Below are positions 22,497-33,903 of a stretch of DNA of 64,000 bases, piece after piece; within the stretch, counting starts at the first letter, position 1; each line of letters begins with the position of its first letter. Position numbers and translations under genes: made by a program. A model generated the notes under the pieces. That model was not told where the DNA came from. It saw only the letters and a list, made by a program, of their open reading frames with translations, and searched no databases. The DNA comes from Zingiber officinale (Eukaryota; Streptophyta; Magnoliopsida; Zingiberales; Zingiberaceae), in the NCBI RefSeq assembly GCF_018446385.1, contig NC_055992.1:98102947-98166946 (forward strand), in the 5' to 3' direction.

Positions 22497-23318
22497 TTCA
22501 CTTCTAGTGTTCTCCACCAAGATTCTAATTTAACATTTACTCTTTCACATATTTCATATACCAAAATAATATTATCTGTATACAACATACACTACAGTAT
22601 TGTATCTTAAATATGTCAAGTGAGTTAGTTCATAATTATTGTAAAAAAATAGGGACTTAGAGTTGATCCTTCATGTAATCCTACCTTTATTAAAAATATT
22701 TTAGTCAACCCGTCTAAAGTCTTCACTTTGATCGTTAAATCCTCATACATATCGTTAATTAGTTCAATATATATTACGCTAACACCTCTCTTTTCTAAAA
22801 TTCTACATATAATTTTTTTATTGAAACTCTATCATAAGCTTTTTCAAGTAAATAATTATTATGTATAGATTTTATTTTTACTCCCGATACTTTTTAATTA
22901 GTTATATGAAAAGATGTATAGTTTCTATTGTCGACTTTCTAGGCATAATGCAAATTGATTTTCAATCACTGTAGTCTTTTTTCTTAATATTTTTTCTATT
23001 ATTTTTTTCCAAAGTTTCATGGTATGACTCATTAGTTTAACACCTCTATAGTTTGCACAATTCTGTATGTCTCCTTTGTTCTTATATCATCATTAATCAG
23101 ATATTTTTTAATTTTAAATATCATATTAAATAATTTTGTAAATCATTCGATACCTTGTTTCCTTAGACACTTCAATACCTCTATTAGAATATCATCTAGT
23201 TCAACGACTTTTTTTCCATTATGCATCTCATTTAAAGTTATTCTACTTCTGAAGTTTGAATTCTACGATAAAATTTTAAATTTTTATACTGATTTGACCA
23301 ACTTAAATTACCTAAGTT
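22497..23318 (-). mobile_element. RTE-type LINE reverse-transcriptase fragment
   Basis: Read on the minus strand, around 23070-23010 the sequence encodes K-G-D-I-Q-N-C-A-N-Y-R-G-V-K-L-M-S-H-T-M-K-L-W, a hallmark of the RTE-clade LINE reverse transcriptase of plants. The rest is decayed and A+T-rich. It is a dead remnant, broken on the right by LTR D2. Confidence 0.7.
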
Positions 23319-24248
23319 AGAGAGGAATCTCTTGCTAGCAAATTTAGCAAGGAACACACATTAATTTTAAACAAATAAAAACATAAACAAAATAGAGAAG
23401 AGGCCGAAGATTTTAAGATTTTAATTGGTTTGCAACCGGAGAGGTTGCTAATCTAAGGCGATGTAGAGCTCACTAAAAGAACTCTTTCGTGAATGTGGAG
23501 TAGTCTCTTACAGCAGTTAAGCACAAACAGTAAAAATAGGATTTGTAAATGAAAGTACAAAGTGTGTTGTTTAAACTTCGAGCACTATGGCTTTATTTAT
23601 AGCTCACTGGTCGCAACTAGTCATTTTTTGACGTGGCGCTTCCCAGGCATCTAGACTCGGTCGACTCGATCTACTCCGCAATGATTTATTTATAATGGAT
23701 CAAGGCTTCCCGGGCGCCTGGACCCGGTTCGGGCGCCTAGAGTCGGTTGATGTGAATTCCGTGTTGATCCTCTTCGCTGCAACAGCTCGCTGATGCGACG
23801 ATACATTCCAAGCGCCTAGACCTAGTCTGGGCGTCTGGAATCCAGGTACCCAGACTGAGTCCGGCCTCCCAAACCAGGTCCTGGTGCCTAGACCCAATCA
23901 ACTCATAAGCTGACTCGTCCGATCACTTGAGTGATGCTCTGGTCGTCTAGAGTTGAGTTCACTCGAATCTAACTTCGGCTTTCTCCTCAAGTAGTCTTCC
24001 TCCTCGGTTTCTAGTTCCTCCAAAGCATCACACGCGTTCTTCTCATCCACCTGTATACTCTTTTGCAGCTCCTCGTCCCTTGAATACACCGAGCCCATCA
24101 ACTCGCTTCTCATGCCTTTCTTCTTGCTTGCTGCATCTTCCACTCAACTTCTTGTGTTTTTAAGTCCTTGCACACTTAGACACAAAGAATCAAAACCACA
24201 CAACCTAACTTAACTAGGTTGATCATATCAAAATCAACCCAGGATACA
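23319..24248 (-). mobile_element. LTR D2 (apparently solo, 5'-worn)
   Basis: A diverged relative of D1: it shares ACACACATTAATTTTAAAC, AACCGGAGAGGTTGCTAAT and CACTTAGACACAAAGAATC, and ends AACCCAGGATACA, that is TGTATCCTGGG on the minus strand. It carries a GC-rich module with GGGCGCCTGGACCCGG at about 23712. It lies within RTE sequence. Confidence 0.6.
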
Positions 24249-25020
24249 AAGTTTTCTCCAGAGATGACCTTGTAATTTTACAAATATTTCTATTTATCTT
24301 CTTAATCATAAGAAAGTTAATTTGAGATTTATTATTCACTTTTGAACATGATCAAGTGTTTTTATTTTCTTAAAAAATTATTAGTTAATATAAGGTCATA
24401 TGTTATCACAAAATTTAATAATTTTTTCTTCTTTATTTCTCGTTCCAAATCCATGACTCTCATGTACCCTCTCACATTTCTCTTTTTTTTTTTCACTCTG
24501 GCATGCCCATTTATATTGTCTCCTATTAAAATCATTTTATTTGATCGAATATTTTGTAATACTTCATCTATATAGTCTCAAAACCTTGATTTGGTAGTTT
24601 CATCTAATCATACTTGAGATGCATATATGCTAATTACGTTAATAATTTCTTTCACTACTATTTTGAGAGTTATAATTCTATCCCTTTTTCTAACTACTAC
24701 TATAACTTCATCATTTAACGAACTATTTACAATAATATTAACTCCATTTCTTATTTTACTCTTTCAGCATAACTTAAAACTCGAGTTCACTATTATTTTT
24801 ATATTCTAGCTTACCTATTTTTTCTCTTGTACACATAAAATACTAATTTTTTTAATCATCGTATCTACTACATCTATTGATTTACTAGTGGGAGTTAATC
24901 ATGTTGCATGTTCTAAATCTGAGACTATTAAATTTTCTATAATATTTATTTTTATCCCACCTATGATATAGAAACTATTATCTATTTAGTATTATACTCG
25001 AATTTTCAAGGAATAATCTA
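24249..25020 (-). mobile_element. RTE-type LINE fragment, continuation
   Basis: A+T-rich sequence of the same composition as the pieces at 8754 and 22497, with no intact frame. Placed with the RTE remnant by context: LTR D2 separates it from the recognisable RT fragment. No motif is clear enough on its own. Confidence 0.35.
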
Positions 25021-25229
25021 ATAATAATTATTATTATTATTAAACTTTATGCTATGAGATGAGATGGTCTAAACCAACCTAATATTAATATAATAATTTA
25101 ATAAATTTATTCATTAAATATTTAGTTTAGTTTTAAACCCGTCATGACTAATTCGTCAGCAGTTGAAAATTTAGATATTTAGATTCAAAAATATTATTTT
25201 AAAAATAATGAAAAAAAGGTACACCTTAG

Positions 25230-25260
<31 letters not shown>

Positions 25261-25367
25261 CATATTTTCCTGTAATGTAAATTTAGTTACTCACAGCTAA
25301 TCCGTCGCGGTGTTTCTATCGCACCATAGGGTTTGCGGCAGTTGCGCGGCCCTCCGACGATCGCGTA
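25021..25367. other. Intergenic, with TA microsatellite at 25230-25258
   Basis: A+T-rich, no gene. A run of about fourteen TA dinucleotides lies at 25230-25258, roughly 110 bp upstream of the first NUP155-like codon. Confidence 0.6.
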
Positions 25368-25528
25368 ATGGCGTGGGGGCGACGAAACCGTGGGATTGGA
25401 TGTAGCCTCCGCCAGCCTCCATGTCAGCGAGCGCATCGGCAGGGACGTCGCCGGCCGCCTCGACCTCGAGGAGGCTATCGAAGCCTTGCTCTATACTAGC
25501 CTCCCCCTACTCCACCCTCCCCAAAGAG
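25368..25528 (+). pseudogene. NUP155: NUP155 pseudogene, first exon
   Basis: Nup155 is a large scaffold nucleoporin of the inner pore ring. After ATG at 25368 and an apparent one-base shift in a G-rich run, the frame from 25382 encodes DETVGLDVASASLHVSERIG and RDVAGRLDLEEAIEA, the well-conserved start of plant NUP155 (x-S-x-R-I-G-R-[ED]-V-A-x-x-L-D-L-E-E-A). A second shift is needed to reach the expected S-P-Y-S-T-x-P-K-E just before a GT donor at 25529. The following exons of this roughly 1,450-residue protein are missing. The 3' end is at 34896-35913, beyond the Tat element. Confidence 0.8.
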
Positions 25529-26312
25529 GTACCTCGCTCTCTGTTGGGAATCTAATTGTTGCAGAGTGGTTGTTGATTCTGAATGATGTTGATCACGATA
25601 AATATGATAATGTGTTCCGAATTTTAAATTAGGAACTCCTGTTCTTATAGGAGAAAAGGAAATTTTGGAGAAGTATATTTAGGTTGCTTCTGTTAGAAAG
25701 GTATACACTTGGTTAGTGCTTTTTTACTTTCCAGATTTCCAATCATGGACTTCACTTCTGTTGAGTTGCAGTTTGTAGATTCACTGATATTGCTACTATG
25801 ACAATCCAGGTAAGACTAACACAAGAGGAATCACTTTGCTACTGTTAATAACAATTAGATTTTTTTACTATCCACACCTAGGCCTATCTCATTAGTACAC
25901 AAGTAGAGCATATCAGGATGGCATTGAAACTGATGTTTTTGATGATTGACCTTTTTTTTTTTAATCTGTCATTCGGCTAAGAAGGAAAGGAGTACTATCT
26001 TGAAAATGTTGGTTTTCTTATAAAATAAGTGCTCTTGCATTAATGAAAAAGAAACTCTTGATCCAAATTTTTTTTTTGTATGCATAAAATCCTATTTACA
26101 AATTATTTAAACTGACTTTTGGTTAATTTAGTGCTCTTGGGCCGATGCTGGTTGTTTAATTTTTCCAATTAGATAAACTAGGAGGAAGATACTTGAATGG
26201 AAAATGACAATGAGTTATTCTGATCTCAGGAATGAAATTATCTGTAAATAAGATTGATTCAAGTGCCAAACTAAATCTATTACTCAAGATACTTAAAACC
26301 CTTCTTGCATGG
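25529..26312 (+). other. Residual intron or decayed NUP155 sequence
   Basis: No convincing exon is seen. Several GT-AG pairs exist, for example a CAG/GTAAGA donor at 25810, but no matching NUP155 protein sequence. It ends with CATGG (26308-26312), the target site of the Tat element. Confidence 0.5.
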
Positions 26313-26953
26313 TGATCCTGTCCGAACCTGGGTCAATGGACGCTGGGGATGTGGCGCTCCCTGCTGTATCCTCGAATGCTCTGACGAACCTGCAACAAAA
26401 CCGAGTCGGGAGGGGGATGTCCCGGCGACGACCCTCCGACGCTCAAGTCAGGCGAAGGAATAAGAAAGCGGCTGAGAAAATGGAGACTTCTGTACCTTCG
26501 GTTGAAGAAATGGAGGCCTTATATAGACCTCTCGAAGGAGCCTGGGCACACCAATCGAAGCGATCACCTGCTTTCGACCATGCCTAGGTGTGGGCCTGTC
26601 AGAAGGGCATCCATAAGACCATACTGCTACTGTATCAATCTGTCCGTGACGTGATGGTGGGGCCTTTAATAGTGCCATCTTGCGTACAGTCTAATCATCA
26701 TGCCTTTGCTGACATATCATATCCCGAGCCGAGCGAATAGGCCGCTCGGCTAACCACTGTTCCCTCGCCACGATTCCGGCCGAGCGGACACCTCCGCTCG
26801 GCCATTCTGTCCTCGGCCGAGCGGACACCTCCGCTCGGCCACTCGGCTCCGGTTCTGCTTTGGCGTCGGAAACCCAAACCTTTGGCTGGGTAATCTCTGG
26901 TTCCGCTCGGACGGGACCCCATCTGTGGGTCCCCCATTCTTACCGCCGGATCA
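26313..26953 (-). mobile_element. 3' LTR of the Tat-type element
   Basis: 641 bp. It holds a TATA-like CTATATAAGG (minus strand) near 26519-26528 and, at 26720-26850, repeated GGCCGAGCGGACACCTCCGC modules. It is 47 bp longer than the 5' LTR, mostly from indels near the R/U5 end and in that module. Confidence 0.88.
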
Positions 26954-27362
26954 CTTGCCTCCCCTTCAAGTCTAGTCGAAGGAGGCAGTGAGTCCGACTG
27001 ACTGGACTGTGTGTCCGAGCGGGCGGTCGTCGCCTTATCGCTGCTGTTGATATCCCTTGAGCCGTTCGGCCCTCATGCCAAATTTATCCGCTCGGCTCTT
27101 CGCTTTGTATGCCTTGGCGCCCAACGTGGATGTTTGCTTGCCTAAATCCTCTTGAAAATCGTGCAAGTCTTTTTCATTAAGCCGAAGCATGCGCGGTATG
27201 GGCGCATTAATTGCGCTTGGTGACAGAGCGCCACGTGGCTTGTCTCTAGTGGCGGTGATGCTCCGTACGATGGGACGCCCTTTGTTTTGAAATAAACGGC
27301 TAGATGATTACCTCGCCTCTTGTGCCCTTCATCCGACGGACGAGGCTGAGCGGTCTCGTTTG

Positions 27363-27369
27363 TATAAAG
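27363..27369 (+). promoter_or_regulatory. TATA-like box for the opposite-strand ORF
   Basis: TATAAAG about 220 bp upstream of the ATG at 27586. A TTTATAAACC box sits at the matching place (about 61538) before the homologous ORF of the second element. This suggests the antisense gene has its own promoter inside the retroelement. Confidence 0.45.
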
Positions 27370-27585
27370 CCCTCGTTTTGGCCTTCACGCCGCATTCTCT
27401 GTTTCATCGCGCGTCCTCTGTCGAAGCTGCCTGCTGCTAGCTTACTCCGGCGACTCCCAGTGCTTGCTTTCTGGTGGTTTTCGAGTTCCTGGGCTTCTTT
27501 CCTTTGATCTTCCCTAAGTAAGCTTCTTCTCTTCTCTCGTCCCCTTGTTTCCGAGTATTGCTAGGCTTCCTTCCCTTCTTGAGTC

Positions 27586-28277
27586 ATGGCGAGCACTTTT
27601 GCACCCGCTACCGAGGTTCACGGTCCGTGGTATATGAGTATGGAGAGTAGGTTAGATGAGGAGCACGCCCGGCGCGTTGTTAGGACCTACGGGATCCCGC
27701 ACGACCATGAAGTAGTTGTAGCTGGCCCGACCGACCGGCCCCATAACCCGCCGATCGGTACAATTTGTTTTTTTCTGGACCAATTCCAGGGCGGCCTTAG
27801 ATTTCCTACTCATCCATTTATTTTGGAAGTTTGTAATTATTTCCGCTCGGCCAACTTGTGCCGAATTCCTTTAGGCTACTGAGCGGGATTGTCGTCCTCT
27901 TTAGGCTGCACAGTATCCCACTTGACCCCAGAATATTCCACTACTTCTTCTACCCCAAACAATCCGAGTTGGGTACTTTTATTTTCCAAAGTAGAATAGG
28001 CTTCAAATTTTTTGAGAACATGCCGACCTCCAACAAGCACTGGAGGGAGTTCTTCTTCTATATACGACTTCCCGAGCGGCCAGCATTCAGGACCAAATGG
28101 CAGACCGCTGTGCCGACCCAGCCAGAGCTCGGCAAATTCAGAAGCAATCCGGCCTACCTTCATGCGGCAAATTGCTTGTCCGGTCAGCGGTACAAAATCG
28201 ACCAGTTGCTTCTCAAGGGGGTGTTGTACATTTTTGGATTATCTCCCGTTCGGGCCAATCTCCCCTACCGCATGGGT
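27586..28277 (+). pseudogene. Opposite-strand ORF of Tat element, N-terminal PF04195-type domain
   Basis: From ATG 27586 the frame encodes MASTFAPATEVHGPWYMSM and later RFPTHPFILEVCNYF. A one-base slip near 27850 moves it to the frame with LVPNSFRLLSGIVVLF, LDPRIFHYFFYPK, LGTFIFQSRIGFKFF and NKHWREFFFYIRLPE. These are the landmarks of the 'putative gypsy-type transposon' domain (PF04195), found in plant proteins carried as an additional ORF by Tat-lineage retroelements. The exon probably ends at the GTAAGG donor near 28276. Function is not established. It runs opposite to gag. Confidence 0.75.
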
Positions 28278-28335
28278 AAGGACTCTTTACTCCCTTCGCC
28301 TTTTTTGTCTAACTGATTTTAATTTCTTCCACCGC

Positions 28336-29670
28336 TGAAGTCATGTGGCGCCAAGGCTCCGATCATGAAAGTGGAAATCGGGCGGCTACAAAAAGAACTC
28401 GCTGGGTCTTATCCCCACCGCCCGGCGACTGAGGAGAGGCGGCGGTCCGCCCACAAGCAGTACGGAGGTTGAGGCGGATCCTGTTTCCTCTGCTCCAGCC
28501 GAGCTGGGAGTCCCCCAGGCCGGGGATTCGCCACTGGAAGTTCGGCGGAAACGCCGAAGAGAGTCCAGCCTTCCGCCGACCCCAGAGGGCGAACCGCAGG
28601 CGCCAATCGAGATCGCTTCTCCAGATCGCACGCCTTCGCAGATCAGGACCCCATGGCCGCCCACCGCACAGCCCTCCGGCTCTCCTCCACGGACTCGTCG
28701 TCGCTTACGACGGTTGGTGAACTTCAACCATAGGGAGTCCTCGGGACAGGTGAAAGTGCCGGCCGTCCACCCGACCATCAAGACTACCCTTCGATTCCCG
28801 TCGGAGGAATATTTATTGTCTGCCGATCGGCCATCAAGCCCCGTTCATGAAATAACCTTGACGGGTCTGCTCGCCAAACTTTTCGAGGACGCCCAGATTC
28901 GGGTGGCCCTCATGACGCCCAAGCATCTCGACGATAACCACATGCAGTCGGCCACTCAGGTAGGTTCATTTTTCTTCCTGTGCCATGCTATTGTTCGGTT
29001 CTTGATTTTATTATTTCCCTTACAGCATTGGGCTGAGCAAATCGCCACTAGCCATCGGCTGGCTGAGCTGGAGGATCTTATGGAAAAGCTCCAAGTCTCA
29101 GGGGGTCCATCGGCCGAGCGGGAGAAACAAGCCCGCGAGGCCGAACAGAAGAAGGCCGCCGACCTGGCTACTGAGGTGGCTCGACTTGAAGGCTTGGTGA
29201 AGAAGCGCGACGAAGACGTGAAACGCGCCAGTAGCCAGAAAAAACGGGCGATCGCTGATCTGGACAAGATGAAAGTTGAAGTCCGAGCCCTGGATCAGCG
29301 ATCTAAGGAGCTGGAAGCCCAACTAACCACCAAACGGGATGGGCGCTCAGCTGAACGCACTAAAGCGGAGGTGGACCAGAAAGTTCTTCAAGATTCACTG
29401 ATTGCCTCCCGAGCGGCGCTCAGAAAGTACAAGGAAGGGGAGCCGAGTCGTCTGGCTGCTGCTCGTCAAGATTACCTCCGCTCGGAGAGGTTCGGCACGA
29501 AATTTGGCGGCAGCGTCTCTTCAACCTTTGCCGAGGCCATTAAGGTCACTATGGCCTACTTGAAGAAGGGTGGCCACCTTCCTGCGGGAATGCACATTCC
29601 CGCCTCCTATCTGGCGGCCATGATAGACGACATTCCGGACGGTTTCTTCAACTTCGAAGACCCCGAGTGA
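28336..29670 (+). pseudogene. Opposite-strand ORF of Tat element, C-terminal coiled-coil part
   Basis: After an intron ending CTGAAG near 28340, MWRQGSDHES begins a low-complexity exon with a disturbed frame. The stretch 28714-29670 is open for 318 codons. It includes a 66-bp intron (28960-29025, CAG/GTAGGT...TTACAG) that is a multiple of three and has no stop. After it comes a long coiled coil (LEDLMEKL, EREKQAREAEQKKAADL, LDKMKVEVRALDQRSKELE) and a conserved end (YLKKGGHLPAGMHIPASYL, DIPDGFFNFEDPE). This layout, a PF04195-like head and coiled-coil tail, is typical of such proteins. Confidence 0.7.
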
Positions 29671-30059
29671 AGAGTGTTCCTCGTCTCTATCATGTTTTTG
29701 CGTTTCTTACGCCCAGCGCAACTTTTTGTACTTGCCGTCCGGCATGCTTTCCCTTTAATGCAATTATGTCTTTGCTTGCGTCTTCCTGATCCTTATCCAT
29801 AATATTCTTCTGTTTGCTTAACGTTTATGCTTAGAGTCAATCATGCTCTAAGTGTTCTCCGTCACGCGGCCGATCAGCTTAACCCATTAAACAAAGTCCG
29901 AGCGGGAGGGCCTACTCGCTCTGCACGTATCTAGCCTGTGTGAAGTCAACAAACGCCAAGTATCGAAGGACCAACGCCCGAGCGGGCTTAAATATTTTAA
30001 TACTTGTGGTTTCCGCGGTTTCTTATCCTCTGATATTCGTTCGTCCGCCCGGGGTATTT

Positions 30060-31000
30060 ATAGTCGCCGGACCGACTCTCGATTTTTAACGATGGTGCTC
30101 GTCGGTTTTCCGCTCGGTTTTTATAGACGCCGGCTCGTCTCTCGATTTTTAACGTCGGAGCTCGACGGCGCGGATATTTATAGCCGGTCGGCGCGGCTCT
30201 CGATCTTTAACGACGGAGCTCGTCGGCGCGGATATTTATAGCCGGTCGGTGCGGCTCTCGATCTTTAACGACGGAGCTCGACGGCGCGGATATTTATAGC
30301 CGGTCGGCGCGGCTCTCGATCTTTAACGACGGAGCTCGTCGGCGCGGATATTTATAGCCGGTCGGCGCGGCTCTCGATCTTTAACGACGGAGCTCGTCGG
30401 CGCGGATATTTATAGCCGGTCGGCGCGGCTCTCGATCTTTAACGACGGAGCTCGTCGGCGCGGATATTTATAGCCGGTCGGCGCGGCTCGATCTTTAACG
30501 ACGATGCTCGTCGGTGCGGATATTATAGCCGGTCGGCGCGGCTCTCGATCTTTAACGACGGTGCTCGTCGGTCTTGGCGCGGATATTTATAGCGGTCGGC
30601 GCGACTCTCGAACGGCGGTGCTCGTCGGCGCGGATATTTATAGCCGGTCGGCGCGGCTCTCGATCTTTAACGACGATGCTCGTCGGTCTTCGGCGCGGAT
30701 ATTTATAGCCGGTCGGCGCGGCTCTCGATCTTTAACGACGGAGCTCGACGGCGCGGATATTTATAGCCGGTCGGCGCGGCTCTCGATCTTTAACGACGGA
30801 GCTCGTCGGCGCGGATATTTATAGCCGGTCGGCGCGGCTCTCGATCTTTAACGTCGGAGCTCGACGGCGCGGATATTTATAGCCGGTCGGCGCGGCTCTC
30901 GATCTTTAACGACGGTGCTCGTCGGTCTTCGGCGCGGATATTTATAGCCGGTCGGCACGGCTCTCGATTTTTAACGACGGAGCTCGTCGGGCTTTTAAGC
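30060..31000. repeat. GC-rich tandem array, 58-bp unit, about 16 copies
   Basis: The unit contains GCGGATATTTATAGCCGGTC, GGCGCGGCTCTCGATC and TTTAACGACGGAGCTCGTCG. Copies in the middle are nearly identical; those at the left edge are diverged, and some carry short insertions such as GTCTT. The array lies between the antisense ORF and gag-protease, in the place where reverse transcriptase and integrase should be. Each unit has a small CGACGGAGCTCGTCG near-palindrome. Confidence 0.92.
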
Positions 31001-31009
31001 CTAATTTGG

Positions 31010-31665
31010 ACAATGTTTACCTGGCCGAACGGCACAGGGTCTTCGGAATTGAGCCTTTGGCTCGTACAATATACCTCCGGCTGAGCAGCTCGGGGCCTTT
31101 GTCGTCGAGCGCTTGGCTCCGATAATTTACCTCCGGCCGAGCGGCACGGGGCCTTCGGTCTTAAGCATTTTGCTCGAATAATTTACCTCCGGCCGAACGG
31201 CTCGGGGCCTTCGATCCTCGAGCCTTTGGCTCGGCTAATATACCTCCGTCCGAACGGTACGGGGCCTTCGATACTCGAGCCTTTGGCTCGGATAATTTAC
31301 CACCGGCCGAACGGCACGGGGCCTTCGGATTTAAGCATTTTGCTCGAATAATTTACCTCCGGCCGAACGGCTCGGGGCCTTCGATCCTCGAGCCTTTGGC
31401 TCGGCTAATATACCTCCGTCCGAACGGTACGGGGCCTTCGCTCGGATAATTTACCATCGGCCGAACGGCACGGGGCCTTCGGATTTAAGCATTTTGCTCG
31501 AATAATTTACCTCCGGCCGAACGGCTCGGGGCCTTCGATCCTCGAGCCTTTGGCTCGGCTAATATACCTCCGTCCGAACGGTACGGGGCCTTCAATACTC
31601 GAGCCTTTGGCTCGGATAATTTACCACCGGCCGAACGGCACGGGGCTTTCGGATAACTAACCATT
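31010..31665. repeat. Second tandem array, about 57-bp unit with 170-bp higher-order period
   Basis: About eleven units contain CGGCCGAACGGCACGGGGCC. Three unit types alternate: one with AATTTACCTCC and TTCGATCCTCGAGCC, one with AATATACCTCCGTCCGAACG, and one with TTAAGCATTTTGCTCGAATA. This gives a repeating trio of about 170 bp. It adjoins the 58-bp array and ends just after the gag-protease stop. Confidence 0.88.
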
Positions 31666-31764
31666 CGGCTATGAACACAGAATGCCTTGGGAATAATTTG
31701 TTTCCTGCGATAAAAGGAGTACAGCTATTTTGACTTTACACAAGATAGAGCAAAAGCGCACCTC

Positions 31765-33246
31765 TCACCCAGCCCTATATGGCTGAAGGTGATTTGCACT
31801 CCATGGCCGATCCAGCATCCGACCTTCCGCATCCTTGAGGTAATAAGCGCCCGAACGGAGCTTCTCGACCACTTCTTCTTTCTGTTCGTCCTCCAGGTCG
31901 GCGGCAATAAAGGTTGTAGCCTCCGATCGGCTCGGATGGATCTGAACCTCCTTTTCATCATAAATTAAAGCAGGAGGTTTCTCGGTTATGGCGTGTACCT
32001 CGATCCGTGGAGCCTTTCGCGCGGCGATGGATTCGGCTCGGACCATTTCCATATAGCATTTCCGAGCGGCTAACTGATCTCCTCGAACTTCACCGATTTT
32101 GTCCTCGATCGGGAATTTGATCTTCTGATAGAACGTCGACACAACAGCTCGGAATTCGCTTAACGCCGGTCGCCCCAGTATCACGTTGTAGGATGAAGGG
32201 GAGTTGACCACCACAAAGTTTGTTGTCCTCGTTCTCCGGATCGGTTCTTCCCCTAAGGAGATAGCCAGTCTTACCTGTCCGACCGGAAGAACCTCATTGC
32301 CCGTAAACCCGTAGAGGGGGGTTGTCATGGGCAGCAGCTCGGCTTGATCGATTTGTAGTTGATCAAAGGCCTTTCTGAAGATGATGTTGATCGAGCTGGT
32401 AGTAATAATGACGATACGGTGGATGGTGTAGTTGGCTATCACCGCTTTGATGATAAGGGCATCATCATGCGGCACCTCAACTCCCTCAAGATCCTTGGGC
32501 CCGAAACTGATCTCGGGCCCGCTCGCCTTTTCTTGGCTGCAACCCACCTCATGGATTCTGAGCTGCCGGGCGCTTGCCTTTCTTGCCCTGTGTGAATCTC
32601 CTCCGGTCGGCCCACCCGCAATAATATTGATTTCTCCCAGGGAGGTGTTGTTTCTGTTCTCCTCTTCCCGAGCGGACTGCCTAGGTCGCTCATTGGATCG
32701 AGAACGATCTTCATGCCTTGGAGGGAAGCGCTGTTCAGGAGATCTCCTATATGTTCGTCGACCGGACTCTTGATGCCGCTGTCGGCGGTCGGGCGAAGGC
32801 GGTCGACGCGGGCCACCCCGTCGTACGAGATGGGTGATTGAAGGCAGACCCCGACAGTCGCGGGTGTTGTGGGAGTCAGTATTATGGAAAGAGCAAAACA
32901 TTGGGGTCCATACCCTCTTTTTCTTCATCTTTAACCGCTCGGCCGCTACCTCTTGTACCACCGGGGACTTCGCATGATGTGCCCGGGATGCCTCAACTCT
33001 TGGTCCTCTTGGTGGCTGATGGGCAGCGGGCTGCTTCCGTTCGGCATGGGCCGTACGTTCGGCATGAGTTCCCTTCCGTCGGGCAGCCTCCGCCTCTTCC
33101 ACATTTATATACTCATTCGCCCGGTGTAGCATGTGGTCGTAGTCTCTGGGCGGTTTGCGAATGAGCGCGCGGAAGAAGTCCCCTTCCGCGAGGCCTTGCG
33201 TGAAGGCGTTTACCATTGTCTCCGAGGTGGCCGTGGGGATGTCCAT
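31765..33246 (-). pseudogene. Tat-type gag C-terminus and protease, inactivated
   Basis: 493 open codons. The N-terminal part (TATSETMVNAFTQGLAEGDF, then a Retrotrans_gag-like tail), a basic Arg/Pro-rich stretch (RRPPSPDRRQ, RRSPEQRFPPRHEDRSR), a zinc-knuckle-like CSFHNTDSHNTRDC, and then the retropepsin fold. The protease active site, normally V-D-T-G-S-S, reads I-I-T-T-S-S here, so the catalytic Asp is lost, while the later YNVILGRPAL motif is kept. The frame stops before any reverse transcriptase. A one-base loss near 33257 separates it from the upstream gag. Confidence 0.8.
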
Positions 33247-33248
33247 CG

Positions 33249-33859
33249 CTACTGATTAAATCGCGCCCGGAGAGATTCTCTTGGTTCTTGTTTGATGGTA
33301 AGCGGTGGCGCTTGTCCTTCGATAACGTCGGTTTTCAGTGATGAAGAAATGCCTTTGGAACTCCGGAAACTAGTGATGAGGCCGTCCGGACCTCGAAACC
33401 ACCTATGTGCGATTCGATAGAGTGGTGAGAAATACCCACTACGCCATGAGATCGATGCAAGGTGGCGATCTTTGTCGAACTTCCCCAATGATCGTCGGGT
33501 CGGTCGCCCATTATAGCTCCGATCGGCGGTGGTGTATAGTATTTTAGTAACGGATCGATGTATGGCTTGAGGCGGTGAACACCGGGTGGTGCGTTAGGGG
33601 AGCTTTGCCCTTCTATGATCGAGCGGGAGGCTCGTCGGATGAAGATCCTTGCTCCCGTGGTAGCGCGATTCGGGGAGTACGGAAGAGTGCGTGAGGAACC
33701 CTCTGTTGAAACATATTCGGACGATGCCTTGCGCCGGGTTGTTTCTTTGCGCTCGACTGTGCTTTCTCCTTTTCTTTGCGCCTTGCCCCTCGCCTCGACT
33801 ATAGCATCAAACTCTTCTTGTGAGAGTGCCACGGTATGTAGTCTTCCAGCCTCGTCCAT
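33249..33859 (-). pseudogene. Tat-type gag N-terminus, frameshifted and internally deleted
   Basis: Gag starts at the ATG at 33859 (MDEAGRLHTVALSQEEFDAI), just downstream of the primer-binding site. An acidic and basic N-terminal part leads to LKPYIDPLLKYYTPPPIGAI. The frame is then lost near 33340 and resumes in another as DVIEGQAPPLTIKQ and EPRESLRARFNQ. Much of the usual central Retrotrans_gag domain is missing. The last residues join the next frame only if one base is restored. Confidence 0.7.
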
Positions 33860-33885
33860 TGCCTCTGCTCGGATGCAGGTGCGTT

Positions 33886-33903
33886 CCCACAGACGGCGCC
33901 AAT
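33886..33903 (-). other. Primer-binding site of the Tat-type element
   Basis: The minus strand reads TTGGCGCCGTCTGTGGG directly after the 5' LTR, the primer-binding site typical of Tat/Athila-type plant elements. It sets the element's orientation. Confidence 0.8.

Noticed and set aside
25390-25632. 80-codon frame as an intact small protein
   Set aside because: It starts without an ATG and its first 45 residues match the N-terminus of NUP155; the rest runs into intron.
28956-29322. Minus-strand frames with Ser/Ala-rich translation
   Set aside because: Antisense of the coiled-coil ORF; Lys/Glu codons read backwards give Ser/Phe/Leu runs.
30504-30824. 106-codon frame in the 58-bp array
   Set aside because: Simple translation of the tandem repeat; the unit is not a multiple of three, so the peptide changes frame from copy to copy.
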